A stretch of DNA of 64,000 nucleotides from Brachionus manjavacas (Eukaryota; Rotifera; Eurotatoria; Ploima; Brachionidae). The position numbers and the translations under genes are program-made. Of the stretch, positions 23,993-34,902 are shown piece by piece. The stretch lies in assembly GCA_019054805.1 (NCBI GenBank), contig JAHQIY010000008.1, positions 4,821,501 to 4,885,500 of the forward strand, given 5' to 3'. Numbering within the stretch: position 1 is the stretch's first letter; each line of letters starts with the position of its first letter. A model generated the notes under the pieces. It was given only the letters and a program-made list of their open reading frames with translations. It had not been told where the DNA came from and did no database searches.

Positions 23993-24903
23993 TTGTTATT
24001 CAACTCTTCCTCTTTTTTATGCTTCCTCTAAAAGTTAACTTTTTAAAATTAATTTTAGCATCACGTGAATCTGTGAGCCAAAGTGCGGTCATTAAATTGA
24101 AAGGAAAAAAATTAAAAAATTAAATACATTAAAAATTTAATTTATGCGTAATAATTAATTAAAGATTATACTAAATTAAAAATTGTAATAAGTTTCCTAA
24201 TCAGCACGGACTACTATTAATATCTCTTTTTAATAAACAGTTCAAATTTGCATTTATAATTTTAAATTAGCAAAATATCTATGATTTTTGTTCTATCGTG
24301 CCAGTGTGTTGTGCTCGCGTTTTGCCTAGCTTGATTAATGAAAAATAATTCAAACCATAAAATCATCATATTTCAAATGAAGAAAATTTTTGCTAAGTTA
24401 TTATAATGGATTTTTAAATATCAAGCTAAATAGAAACGAAATTTTAGAACTAGCTTCGACAAACAAAGCCATATCTCCAAACGAACAACCAAAAAAAAAC
24501 TATTGAAAAAGCAATATAATTTTAGAAATAAATAAAAATAAAATTTGCATTTTATTCGTTGTTTAGGAAAATATCGAGCTTTTGAAAGAAAAAAAATTCT
24601 TGCTAAACATAATATGAGCTTAATTAAAAATGAAAGCATTAAATCAAATACGCCAAAACAGAATACACAGAAATTTATTTAAATTTTATTAATATGAATA
24701 TTTTTTATAGCTCGATCTCTCTCTTTCTTCTCACTATCTTGATTTTACATTTAATTAAAAAAAGCACATTGAATAAAATATATTGAATTTTGTTTAAATT
24801 ATGGCCAAAATAATTTAATTAAAAAGCCATAAACTAAAAAAAAAATTATTATTTTTCTTTCACATTGTAAATTGAAATATGAGAATTTTTTCTTCTAAAA
24901 AAA

Positions 24904-25330
24904 TTAAATAAATTCCCATTCTCCCCCCAAATCTGGATACTCGTTCGGCTGATGATCCCTTTAAAAAATTGTCCACTTTAAAACAAAATTAATTGCTTTC
25001 ACTAAAGATCAAACACTTTTTAGTCCAGAGATTTATTTCATTTAAATGAGTAAAAATTAAAAAAAAAAGAGAGAGAAGAGGTTACACCTTGGACAAGTCT
25101 GTGGCATCTTTTTTTATTTCGTGATTGCTTTTATTTTGTTTTGAGTACAAAATTCTTGTATTGATGGGTATTTCGATGGCAATGCTGAAATTGATGCGCC
25201 TGATTAGTTTTTTGGTGTTGGTATCGACCACTAACGCAGTAAAATTGGTGTGTTCCTTTTTCTTTTCCGAACTGTTGCTGCATGGATTTTTGGGATCACT
25301 GTCGCCATCTTCCTTAATGGAATCTATCAT
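24904..25330 (-). CDS. Two-exon gene of unknown family (99 aa)
   Basis: Exon 1 is 25330-25086 and exon 2 is 24958-24904. The 127-bp GT-AG intron splits a Val codon, and the joined frame ends EYPDLGGEWEFI-stop. I do not recognise the family. The protein is hydrophilic. Its N-terminus is acidic and Ser/Lys-rich (about 1-28). A more structured centre follows (TALVVDTNTKKLIRRINFS), then a Lys/Asn-rich segment and a short C-terminal motif rich in acidic and aromatic residues. There is no signal peptide or membrane segment. A gene is favoured by balanced codon use, the clean junction and an intergenic distance of only about 170 bp to the Derlin gene on the same strand. The central RRINF could be a phosphatase-1 docking-like motif, but that is a guess. 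Confidence 0.6.
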
Positions 25331-25498
25331 TTTGTCAAATAAAAAAAAATATATAAAAGACTCTGATTATTATTAGGCAAAATAAAATCACTAAAAAATA
25401 TTTTGTAACTTAGGGACATGAAAATAAAAAATGTTTTAAATAAAATTTATTCGATAATATTTTTTTTAAAAATCGTATAAACTGTGAGATAACAATAA

Positions 25499-26484
25499 TT
25501 ATTGCTCGCGGCCATCCCAGTCAAATCCACCAGGCCTTTCTTCGTGTAAAATGTTTTCGTCCTCGGTTGGAACTCTCGACTCAAAAAGCCATTCACTAAA
25601 AAAATTACGAAATGAAAAAATAAAAACTTCAAACAAAAAAAGTACATAAATCGTGGTGTTTTGAGAATGCGGAATCCGCCTTGCTGTTTGGGAAACACAT
25701 CTTCTAAGTAGTAGTAAACATGACCGACAGCTATGCCCATCAAATCAACAGTGGTCGAGCCTCCCAATAGTAGTGAAAATCCGCACAGAACCCAGGGTAG
25801 ATACGGTGCCTGAAAATTCATTAGACCGAAAAAATTCATTCTTGTCAAAAGAAAAAATAATATTTTTTCAAAAAATTTTCCTTTTATTGGTACCTGATTG
25901 AAGGATTACGCCTACCCCACACGTATACATACATTATGGTCAATGCGTTGCCCAAAAATATGGTATTAACAAAAAAACCAATTAACTTTTGTAAATAAAA
26001 TTTCTAATTAAATATTTATTTTTTGTTAGTTCAATTACTATTAGCATCAGACCGCCGAACAAAAGCATGAAAAAAAAGTCTGCGGTCTTTCCTCGAAAAG
26101 AGCCTTCCTCTAAGAATCTACAGTAGCGATATGTGAACAGCATATTGAACAAAAAACTAAATCCGATCGGACCAAAATAGCAAAAATTTGTGATCAGTCT
26201 CCATATCTGAACAAAAAAAGCAATTAAGATAAATAAGACAAATTTAGAGTGTAATTTTAAAGATTTACTTGAAAATTTTTGAAAATTAATTCTGGATTAA
26301 AATATAACTGGTATGGTGTGACGATATCAAGTTGCTAGAAAGGAGGAATATAATTTTATTGAAAAATAGATTTTAAAAGATAAAGGAATACCACAGCGAG
26401 AGTGGTCAAGACGCATGAAGTCACATAGGCTCGGGTAACCGGTGGTATTTGCATGAATTCATGGTACATCAATTGATTTGCCAT
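25499..26484 (-). CDS. DERL2: Derlin-2/3-type ER-associated degradation membrane protein
   Basis: Six exons give 236 residues: 26484-26392, 26334-26269, 26206-26039, 25985-25894, 25840-25646 and 25595-25499. All junctions are GT-AG and frame-consistent. Derlin-2 landmarks occur in order: [34 protein letters not shown], the WR motif in [53 protein letters not shown], the GxxxG of [25 protein letters not shown], and a C-terminal ERPGGFDW. The family is a rhomboid-like pseudoprotease of the ER membrane that helps retrotranslocate misfolded proteins with p97/VCP and HRD1. Length and exon content look intact. The terminal WDGREQ is shorter than the usual p97-binding tail. Confidence 0.95.
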
Positions 26485-27420
26485 ATTAGATGGGCATTTA
26501 GGAAATATTCGAACTCAAATAGAAATGACAATTTTTTTTAATAATAAATTCAAATTAAAATTTTTATTTTTATTTTTTGTAAAAAATAAGAAATATTCTT
26601 TGCAATTTTGCATATTTTGAAATATTTGCCGTATAGAAAACTTGTTACGTGGTTAATGTAAACTGACTTGGAAGATTTTGATTTGCTCTAAAATATCTAA
26701 TTTTTGAAATTTATTTTAGAGAGTAGATTTGTAAAAAAAGGAAAACAATTTTTAGAATAAATGCTACTATTAGGCTTTTATTCTAATAATGACAATTTAT
26801 GACATTTTTTAGTATTATTTATTTAATTTATTTCCTTTTAAAAAATAATAATATTTTTTAATGATGTTTAACAATTAAAATGCATGTCACAAAAAATTTA
26901 AATTAATGACGGCAAAAAATAATAGAACATAAATGAACTGGTTTAATAAGAAGTGTAAAAATATTGATTTTAAGATTTTAATGATTAAAATTTGTAAATT
27001 TGATTTTAAATATTCATTCAATTATTTCTTACTTCTTTGTTTGATATCAAAAATTAAAAGTACATATTTAATATAGATTTAATATAGAAAAAATTGAAAT
27101 TTACTCCTTTTTTGCTATTTATACATTTCTATTCTTCCAGCATAAATTTTTCCTAAATAAAAAAATAATTGCATGAAACTTTGAGAATATGTTTTTTTAC
27201 TTTTTGATGTTTTTAAAAAATGTATAATGTGCTTTGCCAGTTTCGTCTTGAAAAAATTTCCATCCTACAAAAACAAAAAAGTTCTTAAGACTCTTTTGTA
27301 ATTTAGTAAAAATTATCCTTTCTTTAAAAAAAATAATTAAAAGACGTTTTAAATTATTTTGCTTTTAAAAAATTAACTATCAAATTCTTTCTATTTTTTT
27401 TTAATTTTTTGTAAATATAT
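26485..27420. other. AT-rich gene-free stretch upstream of Derlin
   Basis: No gene or repeat recognised. It should contain the Derlin promoter. Confidence 0.45.
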
Positions 27421-27589
27421 CACATCTTATATTTTGGGCTTTTGTTTAAGAGAAATTCTATTTCTAGGTTAAATTCTTCCAAAGTTTGAGTATCTTTTGT
27501 AACTCTTTTTTTTCACAATGGGATTTTATTGATAAAAATTGGGAGAACTAGACCTAATCTAGATCTAGCTGATAATCTTTTTTTACTTG

Positions 27590-29097
27590 TCAATATTTGA
27601 AAATAAATGGTCGCATTATAAATGTTTATGGTGATAACGCTGCTCCTGACAATGATGCATTTATTATGGAAAAATTTCTCCAAAATGATAAAGACTTGAG
27701 AAATCTTCTAAAGAGAGGTGATCTTGCTATTTTCGATCGTGGATTCAAAGAGTGCATTGCTAGATTGAAAGCTGTATATGGTTTAAATTGCAAAATACCT
27801 ACTTGTTAGTTGGCGCTAGAAATTTCTCCTAAAAACTTTTAAATAATTTCGCTTTTATTTAGTTCTTAAAGATGGACAAAAACAACTAAGTTGGAATGAG
27901 GCTAATGAAACACGATTAATAACTAAGTGTAGATATGTAATAGAAGTTATTAATGGCATTTTTAAACAGCAATTCAAAGCTTTAAAAGAAACGCAAAATA
28001 CAGTGCTTTCAAAAAATCCAATTTGAAAAATTTAAAAAATAGCAGCGGCTCTAATCGTTTTTTTCTCAGAAAGAATATCAGATAAAGAAGATGAGAATCA
28101 GATATCTGTAGAAATGAAAAGCAAGCTAAGAATAAAAAATAATCTAGAATAATATTTGGATTTAAGGTCTACTTCATTCGTAAAAATTGAGAATTTTCAA
28201 TTACAAGGATTTCCAAAATTGGACGTATAGATTCATAGGAAAAAAATTACTTTCGGAAGATATCTGCTTGAACAAGCGTACCGATATTTGGCAGAGCATT
28301 TCGAATCTATTTATTATCTAATGAAGAGTATCAATTTTTAGCTTGTGAAAATTTGATTACGGAAAATGATAAGAAAATTATCTTTGTTAAAATTCAGTCT
28401 CGTCATTCAAACAGCGTAAAACATAAAGTATTTGTAATTTTCAAGCCACTCTCAAAAAGCTTAAATGATATTTCTTGGGTTTGTAGCTGTAAAATGTGCA
28501 AAATGACTCTAGGGTGCTGTAGTCATGTAGCAACATTAGTTTATTTTATGGGTGTAGGTATTTATGATATAGCAAGTATACCAAAACCTGGTTATAGATT
28601 GAAAAATATCTTAGTTCCGATTTTAAATGACAGGGCAATGTGAAATATTAGTACAAAAATTACAGTACAAAAAGTAAAAACACTATAATTTTTTTTCTAA
28701 TTGTGCAAAAATGGTTCTGTAAACAGTACAATATTGTACAAATTTTTTAGACACGAATACCAAGCTCTGCAAAAACTCTGCAATTTATTGCATATATTAA
28801 TCATGTATTTTTTGATAGTGTGCATTTTACAGAAAAATGCAGAGTTTTTGCAGAGCTTGATATTCGTGTCTAAAAAATTTGTACAATATTGTACTGTTTA
28901 CAGAACCATTTTTACACAATTAGAAAAAAATTATAGTGTTTTTACTCTTTGTACTGTAATTTTTGTACTAATATTTCACATTGCCAATGACAGTGACGAA
29001 GAGGGTGATAATTCGACAATTAATACTGAAACTACAATCAAACGATCAATTTCAAAGGCATCAGATATTCAAAATAATCCGACTCTAACAAAAAAAT
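27590..29097 (+). mobile_element. Decayed DNA transposon: DDE (Tnp4-type) plus SWIM zinc finger remnants
   Basis: A first segment (27597-27809) reads GDLAIFDRGFKECIARLKAV, matching the DRGF block of DDE superfamily endonucleases. After a break, 27890-28000 reads NETRLITKCRYVIEVINGIF, which fits the catalytic-Glu block. Downstream, 28353-28630 encodes CSCKMCKMTLGCCSHVATLV, a SWIM-type CxC...CxH zinc finger, then a C-terminal tail that resumes at 28986 after an inserted MITE. Stops and frameshifts show the element is dead. Terminal repeats were not identified. Confidence 0.7.
28634..28985. mobile_element. Foldback MITE (352 bp) with perfect 8-bp target duplication
   Basis: The two halves are near-perfect inverted repeats over most of the element. 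The ends read GGCAATGTGAAATATTAGTA and its complement. The flanking direct repeats are AATGACAG at 28626-28633 and 28986-28993. The insertion lies in the SWIM-protein reading frame. Removing the MITE and one duplication rejoins ...VPILND with SDEEGDN... in frame, to a stop at 29097. The central part contains CTCTGCAA/TTGCAGAG blocks shared with the MITE at 39813-40138. Confidence 0.9.
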
Positions 29098-29234
29098 GAC
29101 TTAATTTTATATTAAAAAGATTTATTCAACAATTTTTTTGAAAATTTTCTCTTTTATTAATAAAAATTATATAAAAAACTAATGTGTCTATTTTTTTAAT
29201 CATATGGTCCTTTTATAATTCAAAAGCTTGGTCG

Positions 29235-29328
29235 CGCCCCAATTGCCTATACCTGATTTTTTTTCCAGTAAATTCTTGGTAAAAAATTATCAAAATTGCA
29301 AATTTTCAAGCATCAGGCAATTAGGGCG
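29235..29328. repeat. Short inverted repeat around CAATTGCC
   Basis: CGCCCCAATTGCCTATACC at 29235-29253 is mirrored by TCAGGCAATTAGGGCG at 29313-29328, with about 55 bp between the arms. It could be a tiny foldback element or a hairpin. No target duplication was seen. Confidence 0.45.
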
Positions 29329-29869
29329 TCATATCGGGCGAAAATCCTGAAAGATCCTGCATATCTCTTTTTATTTAATCCACAAAACAAAAATAAAAAA
29401 AGATTTTTGTTCGACGTAAAAAAAAAAGAAAATGACATTTTCAAGTTTATGATCCTTTTTTAATGCTCAGAATGGTCAAATCAAACAAATTTTCGGGCAA
29501 TTTATTTAATAATGGCATTATTTAAAAAAATAAGTGAAGAGGTTCATTTTTTGATTTAGCATACTTTTTTAAATCTAAAAGTAAACCTTGCAAAAGTCTG
29601 CAAAAAATAACTCACTTAAAATTGTAAAAAATTCAAAAATTTTTTTCTCCATCTCTTAAAATCATTGATAATCTTAATTAATTTTTTAGAGTCTAGAATA
29701 AATTTGGACAAAATTATTTAAATAGATCTTTATTTTAAATTAAAATTTTGCACACAACTTTAATAAACTAATTTTAAATTATTATAACTTTTATTGATAT
29801 TAAATGTTGGCTGATATAAAGTCATAAAAAAATTTAAAGTAATATTTTTAAATTATCCAGAGATTCGAC

Positions 29870-30403
29870 TTAACCAGACATAAGTTTCATGAATTCTAAA
29901 AAAAATTGAAATTAAAATTATTTTTCTTTCTTCTTAAGAACAAGCTTACCCTCAAAATCAACAGTTCCTGAACCGTCTTCGTCGACTTCGCTGATGATTT
30001 GGTCGATTTCTTCATCGGCCATATCGGGGTCCAACGCATTAAAGATCATCTTCAAATCGGATACATCAATGACACCTATGTTATTCTTGTCAAACACTCT
30101 GAAAGCTTCTCTTAACTCTTGCTCATCTTCGGCCTCTTTGGTCTTTTTTGTCATGAGTGCCACGAACTCCTCGAAGTCAACAGTTCCGGAACCGTCTCCG
30201 TCCACAGCCTCGATGCATTCAGCGAGCTGTTCCGGCTTGAGGTTATGGCCCAAATTTTTCATGACTGTGCCCAACATAGATGTTGGAATTTCGCCGTTGC
30301 CTCCTTTGTCGTAGACTTTGAAGGCCATGCGGAATTCAGCAATCTGGTTCTCGCTTAGCTGGTACTCGTCTTGTTCTTCTTCACCCTTTGAATAAAAATC
30401 CAT
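29870..30403 (-). CDS. Troponin C-like EF-hand calcium sensor
   Basis: Two coding exons, 30403-29950 and 29895-29870, join across a 54-bp intron in phase 1 to give 159 residues ending EFMKLMSG. There are four EF-hand loops at about 32-43, 68-79, 105-116 and 141-152. Loops II (DGDGSGTVDFEE) and IV (DEDGSGTVDFEE) are canonical. Loop I (DKGGNGEIPTSM) lacks the position-12 Glu and has Gly at position 3. Loop III (DKNNIGVIDVSD) has Ile at position 5. Calcium binding by sites II and IV only is the pattern known for arthropod-type troponin C. The family's role is to sense Ca2+ on the thin filament of muscle. An AG 9 bp upstream of the ATG suggests a 5'-UTR intron. A divergent calmodulin is the alternative reading. 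Confidence 0.85.
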
Positions 30404-31378
30404 TAATCCCTAAAAAAAACGCCATTTTGCCCAAATTACCATTTTTACAAAAATTAAAAAACGCTTTTGATTATCTGTTTAAGAATAAGTTTGGAAAATA
30501 AGAAAAACTCTTCTTTTTTAAATATAAAAAAAACTTGAGAAAGTTATTCCAAGTTATTCGTTGGATTAAGCATAATTTATAATCTAGCACAGAAAGAATG
30601 AACACAACTGGCAAAGGTAGATAACTGCTCTTTTCGATTAGCTATTTCATCGAATCAATTCTTTCGATTGTTGATCGACCTGATTTCAAGAGAAGATACT
30701 AGAATGCAAGCGGTTAATGTATTCGCATTCAAGAGGGAAAATAAAAGATAATGAGGATTTAGCGTTGAGTATATTCTTTTTGGCAAAAATAATTTATTCA
30801 ATCTGAGATTTACTTTAAATGGTTTTATTCCAAATTTTGGAATAATTTACTCATTAGATGCTTGTGCATTCTGTCAGATCGATTCAAATCTCTGAATAGG
30901 GATATCCCAGAAATTTTATCCTAAATTGCCCGGTCACTGCTACAGATCAATTCCAATTAAATTAGTTTTTTTAATAAAGGAAAGTGATCATCTATCAATT
31001 TTAATTTGTATTTTTATTTATGTTGTAATGAATAATTTAACCTTGGATTTTGGCAATAATCTAAAGATATTAGAAAGCTTTTTTTAGAATAAAGATCAGC
31101 GTCTTTCGAATGTTTGCTATACAAAATTATGATCCAAGAGTTCATATCAGTTCATTGGGATTTAAACTTAATTTTTCATAAATCTCTAAATTAAAAAATT
31201 TTATTAAAAAAATATCATTTTTTAATTAGCGTTGAAAATCTAAAAAGTGGGCAATTTTAAAAAAGAAATAAAATTAAAGTTTTTAAATTTTTTGTTTTTC
31301 AATAAAGTTGTGCTCGAAAATAACTTTTAATTGAAGCTAACATCAATCAATTTTCCTTTTTTATTCAAAAAATTAACT
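30404..31378. other. Upstream region of the troponin C-like gene
   Basis: No gene. It should contain the non-coding first exon and promoter of the minus-strand EF-hand gene. 30590-30760 is less A/T-rich than its surroundings and is a candidate for the promoter, by composition only. Confidence 0.4.
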
Positions 31379-32696
31379 TTAACACTAGAAGACCCGAAAA
31401 GTTTTTAACCATTAAAAATTAAAAATTAATAATAACCAAACCAAAAATAATTTTTTTCAAAATTTTTTTTGTTCCTTAATTTATTATTTATTTGTTTTCT
31501 GTACCAAGCTATGGCTCCTTCAGAATAAATTAAAAAATCAAAATCAAAATAAAAAATAAAATTAAAGTTAATAAAATGAGATAAAAAAAATCAAAATAAA
31601 GTAAATAAGCTGAAAAAATAAAAGTTTAGAAGACATAGATTGTTAGATGTGGCAAATGTTTACATAGCTCAGGTTCCAGGAAAAAAGGAGGAAATAGTAA
31701 GGTAGCAATTACACAATGGAGTTGGGTATTCAATATATCTCGATTCGAAACCTTCTTTGTATTCCTCCACCAATCTTACAACCAATGGAATAGAATGACT
31801 CAGTCCTGTCCCAACATATCTCTCACTCAACTCAAAAAGCCGATTTGAGACTGTTAGTAATTTAAGTTTATTAAAAGCTTCATGATGCACGATGTTGGAG
31901 GCAGTATCATATTTTAACTTAAGGATAGATCTTACTGCTGAATTCTGAATTGCTTGTAGTTTTTTGGTATTATTTTCTGAAAATGAATTCAAGCAAGGAA
32001 AAGAAAAGTCTAAAATTGATCCGACTAACGATTTATATAAATTTCCTAGTGTGTTTTGAGTAAGACCCCATTTTTTATTTGAAAATATCTTAATAATTTT
32101 TAGCCTTTTGTTGCAGCGTTCTTTAATTTCGTCTACTAATATATTAAAATTTAATTTAGAATCAAATTTAATACCAAGAAACTTTATTTCTTTTTGGCTC
32201 ACTATTATGTTTCGATAAATTTTAAAGTTAAGATTATCACTCTCTTTTTTGTACTTTGAAAAGATTAATGAACACGACTTTTCAACTGATATCTTCATTT
32301 TCCACTTAATAAGCCATTGTTCTAGTTCGTTGGTGTATTTATTTATCTTATTTTCTAGGTTCCACTTTTTTTTGTAAATGAATAAGAAGCAGAGAGTATT
32401 CATTATTTGTTTTGTTTATTTTGGGGATGTCATTAAAATATATACTAAATAAAAGAGAACTAATTACCGAGCCTTGAGGATAACTATTACTAATTACTGA
32501 GCCTTCATTTATTCTCAAAAGTGTTGTTTATTTTTTGTTAATATTTAATTTTATCGCTATAAAAGCCATTAAAAAAATCAACCTAAAGGCCCGAGAAGAT
32601 TTTTTGACTTGTCAAGCATTTTGTATTCCTTTGAAGTTAATTCTTTTTTTTAGACAGCAATTTTATTGGTAAAAAAATAAGGTATTCTAGTGTTAA
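31379..32696. mobile_element. TTAA-flanked element (piggyBac-type ends) interrupted by a LINE
   Basis: The left border TTAACACTAGAAG (31379) is mirrored by TTCTAGTGTTAA ending at 32696. This is a TTAA target with short inverted ends, like the element at 45464-46037. Most of the interior is the LINE-A copy. Removing it leaves roughly 290 bp, a non-autonomous size. No transposase is present. Confidence 0.6.
31480..32520 (-). mobile_element. LINE-A: longest 3' copy, RT C-terminal half plus 3' tail
   Basis: The minus-strand ORF at 32403-31669 (about 244 codons) encodes the C-terminal part of a LINE reverse transcriptase. It contains ELEQWLIKWKMKISVEKSCS, EIKFLGIKFDSKLNFNILV, LYKSLVGSILDFSFPCL and VRLVEEYKEGFESRYIEYP. 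Immediately upstream the frame continues with YPQGSVISSLLFSIYFNDIP, the GVPQGS-type block, with a small tandem duplication. The catalytic FADD block is lost at the junction. The 3' tail lies at about 31491-31530 (plus strand TGTACCAAGCTATGGCTCC). It is 5'-truncated. Confidence 0.85.
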
Positions 32697-33519
32697 CTAA
32701 AATTTACTAATTTTAATGATATTTTTTTACCAGTAGCTTTTTAATAATTTTTTATAAGCATGACATTTTTTTGGAGCATGTGGTTTATTGACGTGGTTGA
32801 GATGATGCTTTTTGCGTACACCTAAGTTGTCTTCAAAATCAAACAAGAAAATAGAAGTGAATTGTTTCCATTCTTTTTATATCCATTGTATTTTTTCTCC
32901 AATATGGACAGTGGAAAATATTTAAACATAAATTTAATTGATGAATCTATTCTTACTAAATTATCGCGATTAGCGATTTTTCTTTTTTTTTGTAATTTTC
33001 TTTTACCTGACAAGGCTTTTGTTCGACTCAATTTAACCAGAAATTCAAAACAAAAAAAATTAAGTGAAAATTTTAATACTTGATATTTTTTGTTATAATT
33101 TAAACTTCACTCTTTTTTCATATTTGATTCAAATTATGCATACTGTTCAGAAAAATGGCATAAAAATCTCGATCGGCTAAATAATGATTTTATGTGCCAT
33201 TTTGAGAAATATTAAGAAAAATTTAGTTAAAGAAATATTAATGAGTATAATAAGCGAAAAAAATCCTTCAAAAATTATTATTTTTAGTGGAAGCAGTTTA
33301 ACCTCAGCGTTATATGGATCATTTGGATAGTAAATTTTCAAGATGCTTGTCAGATTATCAGTGATAATTCAATCATTTCGGAGACAATTCACATTCAATT
33401 AATTAAATCTTGTCTTGTTTATTTGGACTCACCCTGTCTACATAATAAAAACTCCTCGAAGTTTATTTATTAAATGGATAATGAAAAAGAAACAAGCCAG
33501 TGTTTATAAATTCAAAAAA
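32697..33519. other. AT-rich stretch without a supported gene
   Basis: Short ORFs on both strands at 32822-33083 are basic and low-complexity; neither is convincing. A short AG-bounded stretch ending LSRTKALSG before GTAAAAG (minus strand, about 33020) might be an exon of the neighbouring hypothetical gene. Confidence 0.3.
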
Positions 33520-34209
33520 TTAAAGAAAGCAAAAGATTATGACAACAGTTATGAATTTCACATTACCTAGCAGTTCTAATCCGTATTTTTCCATTACTAA
33601 CGCGGCTTGTTTTAAACATGGTTCTGACATTCCAGGTTTCGACCCTAAATCATGTTTTGTAGTAAATATCCCACTTTTCTGCTTGCGACCTCCTTGTAGG
33701 TCTTCAGTATAAAGTGCCATGACTGGCGTTTTATCGGCCATTTGGTTGTTACCACTGCTCTCTTGAACTTCTTTCTCAGTTTTTAAACCTTAAGCCTTTT
33801 GCTTTCTTTATTTCTTTGCAGCAGGCTGTTAAATTACAAATAACAAATTCTATAAAACCTACCACAAAATTAGATAAAAAATAAAGAATTCACAACAACT
33901 TTTTAATTGTGTTGTATTTTATTAAATATGGACATAATTAATAAAAGTGTTTAAAAATAGAGTAATTCATCTCGAAATTAATAAAAAAAATTTTTTTTGA
34001 TTACATTTGCATTTATCAAATCTTCTTAATAAATTTTCACTAGAAGTTGACGGTAAAAATTTATTTTCACTGGCTTTTTTCTTGTTTAGATTGTCATCTT
34101 CATCTGATTCAAAACAAAATGCCACGGTTTTCACAGCATCTGATGGTTCGTGTTCAAGATTTTTTGCTGGCGCTCCTCTTTCCCATTTATTAAAAATAAA
34201 AATTTTCAT
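33520..34209 (-). CDS. Hypothetical gene, at least two exons, family unknown
   Basis: Two coding-like segments lie on the minus strand. The first (34209 to about 34010) contains KWERGAPAKNLEHEPSDAVK and an acidic SDEDDNLNKKK stretch. The second (about 33788 to 33564) contains QMADKTPVMALYTEDLQGG, IFTTKHDLGSKPGMSEPCL and LVMEKYGLELL, then a good donor (G|GTAATG). A phase-compatible join, AAAT|GT...AAG|GT, is possible, but I could not confirm it or find the following exon. Both segments have balanced codon use unlike the surrounding DNA, so a real gene is likely, although its limits are uncertain. There is no signal peptide or known domain. Confidence 0.35.
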
Positions 34210-34902
34210 AGTAATCGAAGTTCATGAGCTTAAGTCTGAATAAGCATCCATTTAAATGGTCACATATAAAATCTTTAAACCAAAGTGAATATGTAATCTT
34301 TTTTAATTTCCAATTTTCTCTGTCCAAAAAATGGATCTAGGATTTTGATGAATCTTGATTCGAAACATAGAAGGAACTTAATTAAGAACCTCATGATAAA
34401 TATCGTATTTTTTTAAGCTCATAAAGGTACTTTTTTATTATGATTTGTATATCTCTTTTGATCCAAACATCTTTCAAATTAAAAAATAATATTAAAACTT
34501 CATTGAATTAAATATACAAAAGAGAAAAATAAAAAGCAGAGGGAAATTAAAAAAAAGAACAATATGTTGAAATAAAGCGTGACATTTCTTGAAAAAAACA
34601 TTACTTATAAAAATGCTGAACCAAACACACTTTTTCTATTATCAAAATTTATTATTCATTTACATCTATTAATCTTTTTAACTATTAAATTATTTAAGAA
34701 CCTTTTCTACATACAAGGTTTTTATGCTAGTGTAAATACCTTTCAAACATAAAATATGCTGAGGATTATACGTATTACTAAAATTAAACAGATACTAAAA
34801 ATTTTTTAGTATAAATTTTTTTTGATCAAAATTAAATCTGCTAATTAAATGTAAAAAATCGTCCTTGAATATTCCAAAATAACAGTGAGGTCTAATCTAA
34901 AG

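Noticed and set aside
28701-29099. A 132-codon plus-strand ORF spanning the MITE and the SWIM-protein tail
   Set aside because: Most of it reads through the inverted-repeat MITE; only the last part, after 28986, is real coding from the older transposon.
29994-30358. Plus-strand ORFs over the troponin C-like exon
   Set aside because: Antisense shadows of an exon with clear EF-hand loops.
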